From positions 30,291 to 74,244 of the forward strand of contig PMBS01000258.1 of NCBI GenBank assembly GCA_003153015.1: a DNA stretch of 43,954 nt, given 5' to 3'. The translations under genes and the position numbers were made by a program. The notes below the pieces were generated by a model. It was given only the letters and a program-made list of their open reading frames with translations, was not told where the DNA came from and did not search any database. This DNA comes from Myxococcales bacterium. GTDB taxonomy: Bacteria; Myxococcota_A; Polyangia; Fen-1088. Below, one piece after another: positions 1 through 6,855 of the stretch; positions within the stretch are counted from its first letter, which is position 1, and every line of letters begins with the position of its first letter.

Positions 1-3
1 CCA

Positions 4-31
4 CCCCACGCGGTCTGCTGACCGCGTGGGG
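4..31. terminator. perfect 12-bp hairpin downstream of the ACP gene
   Basis: Two perfectly complementary 12-base arms (CCCCACGCGGTC and GACCGCGTGGGG) flank a TGCT loop. It lies 189 nt beyond the stop of the minus-strand acyl carrier protein gene and could end that transcript, or the transcript of a gene left of the window. There is no clear T-run on either side, so it may equally be a palindromic repeat. The rest of 1-219 holds no gene I can support. Confidence 0.35.
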
Positions 32-219
32 GCCCCGGGGCTACGTCGGGCCTGCGCTTCCGGTCCTCAAGTACATCAGTACATTCCGGTCCGGTTCTCG
101 GCCCTCCTTGCCAGCAGCCCGGCTTGTCGGCCGGATGCAAAGGGACATCGCGATCTGTACCTTGCCGAAGTGCAGCTGGAATCTGACTCATTGTCATTGA
201 AGTGCGGACATATGGGGTG

Positions 220-489
220 CTAGCTGGCGGCACCCTGAAGCTGCTTGATCTGCGCCGCGATAGCGCGGACCGTGTTTAGAGACGGGTAGCTGTCCTCATC
301 GAATTTCACCTGGTATTCGCCCTGCAGCACCAGGACCACCGTAGTCAGGTCCATGCTGTCAATGCCAAGCTCTTTGACCAAGTCGGTCGTCACATCAAAC
401 GTATCGGGCGTGACGTTTTCGAGCTTGAGCTCCTGGATCAGAATCTCAGCAATACGTCGTTCCATCGAGCCATTCTGCGTCTGGGTCAT
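220..489 (-). CDS. acyl carrier protein
   Basis: An 89-residue protein of normal ACP length. It has the phosphopantetheine site LGIDSMDL, with Ser45 as the predicted attachment serine, followed by the usual helix II/III pattern ending in NTVRAIAAQI. It should carry acyl or aryl-acyl chains as thioesters in the cytoplasm for the ketosynthase encoded at 4799-6049. It is transcribed away from the ammonia-lyase operon, with 558 nt between the two starts, so it is likely co-regulated from a divergent promoter region. No strong Shine-Dalgarno is visible before the ATG at 489. The family assignment is secure. Membership in the aryl-polyene-like pathway is inferred from position, and it could be the last gene of a minus-strand operon cut by the window edge. 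Confidence 0.9.
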   Translation of the reverse strand: MTQTQNGSMERRIAEILIQELKLENVTPDTFDVTTDLVKELGIDSMDLTTVVLVLQGEYQVKFDEDSYPSLNTVRAIAAQIKQLQGAAS

Positions 490-1047
490 CGGGGTTCGAC
501 CGGCCTTTCAAGCTACCAGCCTGCCCCGCCTTTAGCATGCCTTTTCGGGGACAGTCAAGCAAGGGCCCTCACCCCACAATCCCGCGCCAAGCGGAGCGAA
601 GGCGCGGATCGCCCCAGAAGAACAAGCCTTTCCATGATCAAGTCGCGCACTCAATCGGAACGATGGGTGGTGGTCGTGGACGTGGTCCTGGTCGCACCGT
701 GGCCGTGGCCGTGGCCGACGGCGATCACTCCGGCCACGGCCACGACCACGGCCACGTTTACGACCACGACCCTCTGCGGCTATCGCGGGATTAGGGCTCA
801 CCCCACAATCCCGCGATAGCCGCAGAAAGTCGTGTTCGCCCCTTCGCTCCGACTGTCGCGGGATTGGGCCTTCACGTTCCACCACGACCTCCTGCGGCTA
901 CCGCGGGACTTCGCGGGCAGCCGCTTGCGCTTCCGTGGTGGCCCGTGCAAACTGGCGCTCGGCCGGGCGCGCTTGCAGCCAATCGACTCGTGGATCCCGG
1001 GGTGGGGCGTGTCTCATTTCCAACCTATCTGCTATTCCTGCTATCGC
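490..1047. other. divergent intergenic region rich in hairpins and repeats
   Basis: This 558-nt spacer lies between the divergent ACP and ammonia-lyase starts and must hold both promoters. I could not identify a convincing -35/-10 pair. It contains several degenerate copies of a motif around CACAATCCCGCG (near 575-595, 805-815 and, inverted, 855-870 and 895-915). It also has a GTGGCCGTGG-rich stretch (about 660-715) followed by its near reverse complement (about 732-770). One frame stays open from 832 into the ammonia-lyase, but its translation is repeat-derived and not lyase-like. Confidence 0.7.
773..826. repeat. perfect 20-bp inverted repeat (hairpin)
   Basis: The left arm 773-792 (TCTGCGGCTATCGCGGGATT) is the exact reverse complement of 807-826, with a 14-nt loop. 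This is far longer than an ordinary terminator stem and there is no flanking T-run. Partial relatives of the arm occur at about 843-857 (GTCGCGGGATTGGG) and 890-912 (CTGCGGCTACCGCGGGACTT), so it belongs to a local repeat family, probably REP-like or a non-autonomous mobile element. Confidence 0.8.
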
Positions 1048-2610
1048 ATGTCGCACAAATCATCTGAACCCTGTGTCGTAGGCGCTGGCCCAGTTAGCAT
1101 CGATTCTCTCATTGAGGTGGCCATCCACGGGGCGGAGGTGCGGCCATCCCAGGATGGCGATTGGTTGCGGCGCATGACCGCCAGCGAGCAACGGCTAGCC
1201 GACGCGGTGGCGAATGGCACGCCCATCTATGCCGTAACCACCGGGTTTGGCAGCAATTGCGGCGCCCGGGTTTCGGCGGAAAGTATTGCCGCCCTTGGGG
1301 CTGGACTGCTGCGCTTTCACGGATGCGGAACCGGGCCTGCCCTGCCGGTACCCGCCGTGCGCGGGGCGATGTTGTGTCGCGTGTTGTGTTTGACGCTGGG
1401 CTATTCCGGCGTGCGGCCGGCACTGGTGCGGCGGCTGATTGACTTCCTCAACCGCGGAATTACGCCGGTGGTTCCCGCGCAGGGATCGGTGGGGGCGTCG
1501 GGGGATCTAACGCCGATGTCCTACGTGGCCGCGGCATTGGCCGGGGAGCGTGAGGTCTTCTTTCAGAACCAGCGGATGTCGGCGGCGCGTGCGCTCGCTT
1601 TGGCCGGACTTGCTGCTTTCGAGTTCGCGGTAAAGGAACCTATCGCCCTGCTCAACGGTACGTCCATCATGACCGGCGTGGCTATCCTGGTGGTCGACCA
1701 AGCTCGGCGCATCTTGGCCGCGGCCACGCGGGCGAGCGCCATGGCCGTGCACGCCATGGCCGGGCACGAGTATCACCTGCACCCACTTCTTTTCGAAGCG
1801 AAGCCGTTTCCCGGGCAGAAGGCAGTCGCCGCACATTTGCGGTCGCTCATGCGTTCGCAAGGGTGCGCGCCGGAAGCGGAGGTTCCCGAGTCGCTGCAGG
1901 ATCCCTACTCCTTGCGTTGCGCGCCGCACGTGCTCGGCGTGCTGGCAGACGCGCTCAACTGGGTCGAACCCTGGGTTGAGGTGGAGGCGGGCGCGGCGAC
2001 CGACAACCCGCTTTTCGATCCGGAGTCCGGGCGTCCGCTCATGGGGGGAAACTTCTACGGCGGGCACATCGCTTTCGCGATGGACGCGGTGAAGGCAGCG
2101 GTGGCCTCGGTCGCGGATCTGTGCGACCGTCAGGCGGCGCTGCTGGTCGACACGCGTTTTAGCCGCGGCTTGCCGGCACACCTGGCCGTGCCTTGCTCGC
2201 CAGGGCTGGCGCCCCGACATGGGTTCAAGGCGATGCAGATTTCCCTGTCCGCGCTTACCGCCGAGGCGTTGCAGGCGTCGATGCCAGCAGCTTCGTTCTC
2301 GCGTTCGACGGAATCGCACAATCAGGACAAGGTAAGCATGGGGACGCTGGCGGCGCGCGAGGCTCTGCGGGTCTGCGAGCTGGTCAGCCACGCTGTGGCG
2401 GTGCACTTGCTTGCCACGGCACAGGCGTGCGAGCTGCGGGGCGGGCTGGGGGCGCGCCCGGCGATTGCGGCTTTGGTGCGCGCGGTGCGCGAGTTGAGTC
2501 CGGCGCTGGAAGACGACCGTTGCCTCGACAGCGACATCGAGGTGGTCAATCAGGCGGTGGTGGCGGGCGAGATTGGGCAAGGACTGGAAACCGGCGCGAA
2601 AGGAGACTAG
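1048..2610 (+). CDS. aromatic amino acid ammonia-lyase (HAL/PAL/TAL family)
   Basis: A 520-residue MIO-dependent lyase. The Ala150-Ser151-Gly152 triad in GSVGASGDL cyclises to the MIO electrophile that removes ammonia from an aromatic amino acid. The family signatures YAVTTGFG, NGTSIMTG and FSRSTESHNQDKVSMG are all present, so the enzyme looks intact. In the substrate-selectivity loop the pair is Phe90-His91, which matches neither the Ser-His of histidine lyases, the Phe-Leu of plant PAL nor the His-Leu of Rhodobacter TAL. In this operon, a product such as cinnamate or coumarate as an aryl starter is more plausible than histidine catabolism, because no hut genes are present. I chose ATG 1048. 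The frame is open from 832, but the extra 72 residues come from upstream repeats. The stop TAG shares its last base with the GTG start of the next gene. Confidence 0.9.
   Translation: MSHKSSEPCVVGAGPVSIDSLIEVAIHGAEVRPSQDGDWLRRMTASEQRLADAVANGTPIYAVTTGFGSNCGARVSAESIAALGAGLLRFHGCGTGPALPVPAVRGAMLCRVLCLTLGYSGVRPALVRRLIDFLNRGITPVVPAQGSVGASGDLTPMSYVAAALAGEREVFFQNQRMSAARALALAGLAAFEFAVKEPIALLNGTSIMTGVAILVVDQARRILAAATRASAMAVHAMAGHEYHLHPLLFEAKPFPGQKAVAAHLRSLMRSQGCAPEAEVPESLQDPYSLRCAPHVLGVLADALNWVEPWVEVEAGAATDNPLFDPESGRPLMGGNFYGGHIAFAMDAVKAAVASVADLCDRQAALLVDTRFSRGLPAHLAVPCSPGLAPRHGFKAMQISLSALTAEALQASMPAASFSRSTESHNQDKVSMGTLAAREALRVCELVSHAVAVHLLATAQACELRGGLGARPAIAALVRAVRELSPALEDDRCLDSDIEVVNQAVVAGEIGQGLETGAKGD
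2601..2605 (+). promoter_or_regulatory. ribosome binding site fixing the GTG start of the thioesterase
   Basis: AGGAG lies inside the end of the ammonia-lyase gene, 4 nt before the GTG at 2610. It supports that GTG as the thioesterase start instead of the in-frame ATG at 2193, which lies deep inside the lyase. Confidence 0.6.
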
Positions 2611-3041
2611 TGGACCAGCGCCGCTGCGCCACCGTGCGTTTCAGCATTCCGTTCTGCGATGTGGATGCGCTGCAAGTGGTTTGGCACGGCAACTACTTCA
2701 AGTACTTCGACGCCGCTCGCGATCGGCTTTTCCGCGACGCGGGGATCGACTTGTACCGGACGGTCGAGAACACTGGGCTGGTGTTTCCTATCACGCGGAC
2801 GCAAACCAAGCACATTCGTCCCCTGCATTTTCGGGACGAGGTCGACTGCAAGGCCGTGCTGGTGGAGGCCGAGTGTCGGTTGGTGCTCGATTTCGAACTC
2901 CGACTAGCGGACACCGGAACACTTTGCGCGAAGGCGCGGATCGAACAGGCGGCGGTTCGGGTTGCGGATGGAACCCTTGAGCTGCGCTTGCCCGAGTCAA
3001 TACGCCGCGCACTTGGCTGTGCCTGCCATGACGGTGAATGA
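2610..3041 (+). CDS. 4-hydroxybenzoyl-CoA-type (4HBT) hot-dog thioesterase
   Basis: A 143-residue single hot-dog domain, typical for the YbgC/4HBT family. The N-terminal signature FCDVDALQVVWHGNYFKYFD matches the family pattern DxDxxGVVxHxNYxxxxE. Asp19 is the equivalent of the catalytic Asp17 of the Pseudomonas 4-hydroxybenzoyl-CoA thioesterase. It should hydrolyse an acyl or aryl thioester (CoA or ACP). Homologous thioesterases accompany the ammonia-lyase, ACP and ketosynthase in aryl-polyene clusters. The GTG start overlaps the lyase stop by one base, and the TGA stop overlaps the next ATG (ATGA), so it is translationally coupled on both sides. The exact substrate cannot be read from the sequence. 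Confidence 0.88.
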   Translation: MDQRRCATVRFSIPFCDVDALQVVWHGNYFKYFDAARDRLFRDAGIDLYRTVENTGLVFPITRTQTKHIRPLHFRDEVDCKAVLVEAECRLVLDFELRLADTGTLCAKARIEQAAVRVADGTLELRLPESIRRALGCACHDGE

Positions 3042-4777
3042 CGGCTAGAATGGTTGCGGACGAAACCGCAGGCGATCTGCGAACCGCGCTGCGCGCTGGG
3101 TATGCCTGCACCGTGGCCTGGGCGGAGCTACTCGATCGCATCAACGTCTTCCCGGTGGCTGATGGGGACACCGGACGAAACATGGTGGTCAGCCTCGCAC
3201 CCCTGCGCGATCGCGTGGCGAATGATGCCACCGTGGCAGAGCGTTTGTTGCTGTCCGCGCGCGGGAACTCCGGCAATATCGCCTGCGCTTTCGTGCGCGC
3301 CCTGCTCGACGACCGCCGCAGCCTGGCCGAGCGTTGCGTGCGTGGGGACGCGCTCGCGCGGCAAGCGGTTGCGGTTCCCCAGCCGGGGACCATGCTGACC
3401 GTGCTCGACGCGCTCGCGGACGAGGCGAAAACCGGCCTTGCCGGCCATCAGGTGGACCGCCTCTTGGCGCGCCTCGCGCAGATCGTGAGCGAGACCACCA
3501 GCGCCCAGGAGTCCTTGCGCCAGGCCAACGTGGTGGACAGCGGGGCGCTGGCAATGCTGGTTTTTCTCGACGGGATGTTGCGTGTGTACTTCGGTCTCAG
3601 CCAGGCGCAAGACGCCCTGGCCGGGCGGTTTCGTTCCCTGGTTCTCTTCGAGCGATGCGCTGCCACGGTGAAGGCCGACGTCGGGTTCTGCGTCGATGCG
3701 GTGGTGCGCGGCCAGCGCCCCTCGGACGCTGCGCTTTCCTGCATCGGCAGCGAGGTCGTGGTCCTGGACAATGGCGATTTGTGGAAAATCCACCTGCATG
3801 CGTCCGACGTGGCCGTGGCACGGGCCGCGCTCGGCAAGCTGGGCGAAATCGTTCGTTGGTCGTGGGACGACCTGTACGAGCAGATGTCGATACGGCCGGC
3901 CAGGGCCAGTAGCGACGATGTGCACATCATGACCGATGGGGCGGCGTCCCTGTCCCGTCGCGAGGCTGAGGCGCTGGGAATCACCTTGCTCGACAGTCAT
4001 ATCAACCTTGGGGATGTCTCGCTGCCTGAGACCCGGCTTGCGCCCGAGGACCTGTACCGTGCCATGCGCCGGGGGGTGCGAGTGTCGACCTCGCAGGCGT
4101 CGACCTACGAGCGCCACAAACACTACGAGCGTGTGGTGTCCCAGTGGCAGAGTGCTCTTTATCTGTGCGTGGGATCCGTCTACACCGGCAACCATGCGGT
4201 GGCACTGGATTGGCGATCGTCGCATCCTGCCGGCGCTCGCATGACCCTGCTCGACTCGGGTGCGGCGTCGGGCAGACTGGCGGTAGTGGTGCGCGCCACC
4301 GCGCTCGCCGCCCGCGGTGGCAAGCCGGTTGGGGCACTGGCGGACTTTGCCCGTGCAGCCTTGGCGCACGCCGAAGAGTACATCTTTCTCGAACGCCTCG
4401 AGTATCTGGCACGGGGCGGGCGCATGTCCAAGACCGGGGCGTTCTTCGGCGACGCCCTGCACTTGGCACCGGTGGTCTCTCCCATGCCGGACGGCGCTCG
4501 CAGGATGGCGCTTCTGCGCAAGCAGGAAGACAGGATCGTTTTCGCATGCGACTGTGCCGCGCGGGCGCTCGGCGCTGCGGGTAGGAAGGGATACCTCTTG
4601 GCCGAATACACCGACAATCGTGCGTGGCTGGTCGAGCAGGTGTTGCCGCGCCTGCGTGCCGCGGCGCCAGGGGCGGAGATCGCGGTTGGGGCTCTCTCGC
4701 TCACCACCGGAGCTCATACCGGTCCAGGCACTTGGGCCATCGCAATGCTTCCTGAGCAAGCATCGCAAGGTGCGTGA
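3038..4777 (+). CDS. DhaL (FakA-like) / DegV (FakB-like) fusion, putative acyl kinase
   Basis: A 579-residue fusion. Residues about 15-190 are a DhaL/DAK2 kinase domain with the Mg-ATP motif NVFPVADGDTGRNM (Asp42, Asp44) and ARGNSGNI. Residues about 205-285 resemble the FakA middle domain (VGFCVDAVV, then WKIHLHASDV). From about residue 295 to the end is a DegV domain with IMTDGAASL, STSQAS and LEYLARGGRMS, the hallmarks of FakB fatty-acid-binding proteins. In Gram-positive bacteria, separate FakA and FakB phosphorylate fatty acids to acyl-phosphates. Here kinase and lipid-binding partner appear in one chain. A FakA C-terminal domain is not evident. All key motifs of both halves are retained, so it is probably active. 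Its place between thioesterase and ketosynthase suggests that it activates or recycles a free acid of this pathway, which is inference. Confidence 0.85.
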   Translation: MTARMVADETAGDLRTALRAGYACTVAWAELLDRINVFPVADGDTGRNMVVSLAPLRDRVANDATVAERLLLSARGNSGNIACAFVRALLDDRRSLAERCVRGDALARQAVAVPQPGTMLTVLDALADEAKTGLAGHQVDRLLARLAQIVSETTSAQESLRQANVVDSGALAMLVFLDGMLRVYFGLSQAQDALAGRFRSLVLFERCAATVKADVGFCVDAVVRGQRPSDAALSCIGSEVVVLDNGDLWKIHLHASDVAVARAALGKLGEIVRWSWDDLYEQMSIRPARASSDDVHIMTDGAASLSRREAEALGITLLDSHINLGDVSLPETRLAPEDLYRAMRRGVRVSTSQASTYERHKHYERVVSQWQSALYLCVGSVYTGNHAVALDWRSSHPAGARMTLLDSGAASGRLAVVVRATALAARGGKPVGALADFARAALAHAEEYIFLERLEYLARGGRMSKTGAFFGDALHLAPVVSPMPDGARRMALLRKQEDRIVFACDCAARALGAAGRKGYLLAEYTDNRAWLVEQVLPRLRAAAPGAEIAVGALSLTTGAHTGPGTWAIAMLPEQASQGA

Positions 4778-4798
4778 CAGGGGCACCCGACCCCTGGC

Positions 4799-6049
4799 AT
4801 GCTGTTGCCGCACATGACCAGAGGAAAACGCGTCGTGGTTACGGGAATCGGCCTGCGCTCGCCGCTCGGGCACACCCTGCCCGCGCTGCGCGCGGGGCTG
4901 CTGGCCGGACGCAGCGGGGTTCGCGCCATGCCCGAATGGGCCGCGCTGCAAGGTTTGCGCACGCGCGTGGGGGCAGCCTGCGACGGCATCGATGCCCGTG
5001 AAATCCCGCGCAAGCACAGCCGGACCATGGGACGGGTTGGGATTCTGGCGGCGCTATCTGTACGTGACGCTATCGCCGATGCCGGACTGTCCGCCGATCT
5101 GGTGGCCTCGCCGGCGTGCGGGGTGGCGTTTGGCTCGACCACGGGCAGTTCCGCGGCGCAAGAGGATTTCTTGCGGCCTATCCTGCAAGACAAGTCGATC
5201 CGCGGCCTGCTGTCGTCTTCCTACTTGCAGTTCATGAGCCATACTTGTGCCGCCAACATCGCCCTCATGTTTGGCTGCAAGGGGCCGGTCATCGCCTCGT
5301 GCACGGCGTGCACCTCAGGCTCCCAGGGGATCGGGATCGGCTACGAACAGGTGCGCTTTGCTCGCGTGCCGGTCTGTCTCGCTGGCGGGGCGGAAGAATT
5401 GCACGTGCTGCACGCGGGGATCTTCGACATCATGTTCGCTACCTCGGCGGGCTTCAACCAGACCCCCGAACAAACCCCACGCCCCTTTGACCGTCGACGC
5501 GATGGCCTGGTGGTCGGCGAAGGCGCGGGCTGCCTGGTGCTTGAGGAGTACGAGCACGCGCGCCGTCGCGGCGCCGCCATCCACTCGGAGATCATCGGAT
5601 ATGGTTCGGGCTGCAACGGCAGCCACCCGACCAATTCCGATCCGGATGGAATCTGTATCGCGATAAATGCAGCCCTGCGCGACGCGGAACTGGCGGCGAC
5701 GGACATCCAGCACATCAACGCACATGCCACGGGAACCGACGTTGGTGACGCCGCGGAAGCGGAGGCGGTTCATCGCATCTTTGGGGCCAAGGTACCCATC
5801 AGCGCGCTCAAGGGCTACCTGAGCCACACCCTGGGTGCCAGCGGTGCCCTGGAATCGATCGCAACCATTCTAATGATGAAAGAGGGGTTCATGGCGGTGT
5901 CGAAAAACCTCGATGAACCTGATCCCAAGATCCCGCCGCTCGATCACGTGCTGGGCAGCGCCCGGCAGGCTTCGATCAAGATCGCCATGAACAACAACTT
6001 TGCCTTTGGCGGGATCAACACCTCTTTGGTCTTTCGCGCACTTTGCTAA
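4799..6049 (+). CDS. beta-ketoacyl-ACP synthase (FabF/KAS II type)
   Basis: A 416-residue condensing enzyme. The Cys-His-His catalytic set is complete: Cys171 in SCTACTSGSQ, His in NAHATGTDVGD and His in LKGYLSHTLGASGALES. It elongates ACP-bound acyl or aryl-acyl chains by decarboxylative Claisen condensation, presumably with the ACP encoded at 220-489. It starts 21 nt after the acyl-kinase stop. An alternative start is ATG 4814 (MTRGKRVVV), where homology begins, and neither start has a clear ribosome site. The stop TAA overlaps the next start (TAATG). Only one ketosynthase is in the window. Aryl-polyene systems usually carry further ketosynthase or chain-length-factor genes, plus ketoreductase and dehydratase genes. 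Confidence 0.92.
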   Translation: MLLPHMTRGKRVVVTGIGLRSPLGHTLPALRAGLLAGRSGVRAMPEWAALQGLRTRVGAACDGIDAREIPRKHSRTMGRVGILAALSVRDAIADAGLSADLVASPACGVAFGSTTGSSAAQEDFLRPILQDKSIRGLLSSSYLQFMSHTCAANIALMFGCKGPVIASCTACTSGSQGIGIGYEQVRFARVPVCLAGGAEELHVLHAGIFDIMFATSAGFNQTPEQTPRPFDRRRDGLVVGEGAGCLVLEEYEHARRRGAAIHSEIIGYGSGCNGSHPTNSDPDGICIAINAALRDAELAATDIQHINAHATGTDVGDAAEAEAVHRIFGAKVPISALKGYLSHTLGASGALESIATILMMKEGFMAVSKNLDEPDPKIPPLDHVLGSARQASIKIAMNNNFAFGGINTSLVFRALC

Positions 6050-6855
6050 TGCAGGAATCGACGCCTTCGTGGGAAGCCTTGCGCGCCCGCTTCAATGCCT
6101 GTGGCCTTCCCTTTGCTTTTGTGATCCCGGCCTACAATCACGCGCGCAACCTTGGTACTGTGGTGCGGGCCGCCCTGGCGAGCGGCGCACCGGTTATCGT
6201 GGTCGACGACGGGTCCACCGACAGCACGGCCGATGTACTTGCCGAACCCACGGGAGCGGTAGTGGTGCGCCACGAGAGAAACCAAGGGAAGGGTGCGGCG
6301 ATCCTCACCGGGCTCAAAGTGGCGGCTGGCCCCCCACTGGGCGCCCGTTTCGCAGTGACCGTGGATGCCGACGGACAGCACCGTCCCGATGACGCCCGCA
6401 ACTTGCTCGCGGCGATCGAGTCGGAGGCCGCCGCTTGTCTCGTGCTCGGTTCGCGCGTGGGCATGCGTGGGCGTGCGGTGCCGTGGTCGAGTCGCTTTGG
6501 GCGTGGTTTTTCCGGATTCTGGGTTCGTGCCTCGGGCGGACCGTCCGTGTCGGATTCGCAGACCGGATTTCGCGTGTACCCATTGCCCGAAACCCTTTTG
6601 CTGCCCACCCGCGCCCGGCGTTTCCAGTTCGAGGTCGAGGTGCTCGTGCACGCACACCGGGCTGGGATCCCGATTCGCGAGGTGCCAGTGGGCGTGGCCT
6701 ACGATCCCCCGGGCGGCCGGGTGTCGCATTTTCGCCCTGGGCGGGACTTTGCTCGCAACGCGGCCACCTTCACCCGATTGATCGCGGGCAGGTTCTTGCC
6801 GCCTTGGTCTTGCCGCAGTCGTTCGCCTAGCCAGGACTCTCGCCATGGCAGGTAA
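6049..6855 (+). CDS. GT2 family glycosyltransferase (DPM1-like)
   Basis: A 268-residue GT-A fold glycosyltransferase. It has the nucleotide-binding start FAFVIPAYNHARNL, the VVDDGSTD motif, NQGKGAAI, the metal-binding Asp106-Ala-Asp108 in VTVDADGQH, and DSQTGFRVYP, all typical of polyprenyl-phosphate mannosyltransferase-like GT2 enzymes. No C-terminal membrane domain is present. Start ATG 6049 overlaps the ketosynthase stop, and a TTG six bases earlier is possible but unnecessary. The last 11 nt overlap the exporter gene. GT2 genes recur in aryl-polyene clusters, where a sugar or headgroup is thought to be attached. The donor and acceptor are not deducible here. Confidence 0.88.
   Translation: MQESTPSWEALRARFNACGLPFAFVIPAYNHARNLGTVVRAALASGAPVIVVDDGSTDSTADVLAEPTGAVVVRHERNQGKGAAILTGLKVAAGPPLGARFAVTVDADGQHRPDDARNLLAAIESEAAACLVLGSRVGMRGRAVPWSSRFGRGFSGFWVRASGGPSVSDSQTGFRVYPLPETLLLPTRARRFQFEVEVLVHAHRAGIPIREVPVGVAYDPPGGRVSHFRPGRDFARNAATFTRLIAGRFLPPWSCRSRSPSQDSRHGR

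Noticed and set aside
26-223. 65-codon frame at the left edge
   Set aside because: It lacks an ATG start, has no domain, and ends opposite the ACP stop, so there is no support for a gene.
832-1047. 72-residue N-terminal extension of the ammonia-lyase frame
   Set aside because: The added residues are encoded by the local hairpin repeats and do not resemble any lyase N-terminus, so ATG 1048 gives a normal family length.
1507-2580. 357-codon open frame antisense to the ammonia-lyase
   Set aside because: It is His/Arg-rich with no motif and lies opposite a well-supported enzyme, so it is a high-GC shadow frame.
2193-2609. Longer thioesterase start at an upstream in-frame ATG
   Set aside because: This part lies inside the ammonia-lyase gene in another frame and reads as Gly/Arg/Ala-rich shadow. 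The GTG at 2610 has a ribosome site and fits hot-dog protein length.
3128-5017. 629-codon frame antisense to the acyl-kinase fusion
   Set aside because: It is opposite intact domains on the plus strand, its composition is typical of shadow frames and no signal or motif is present.
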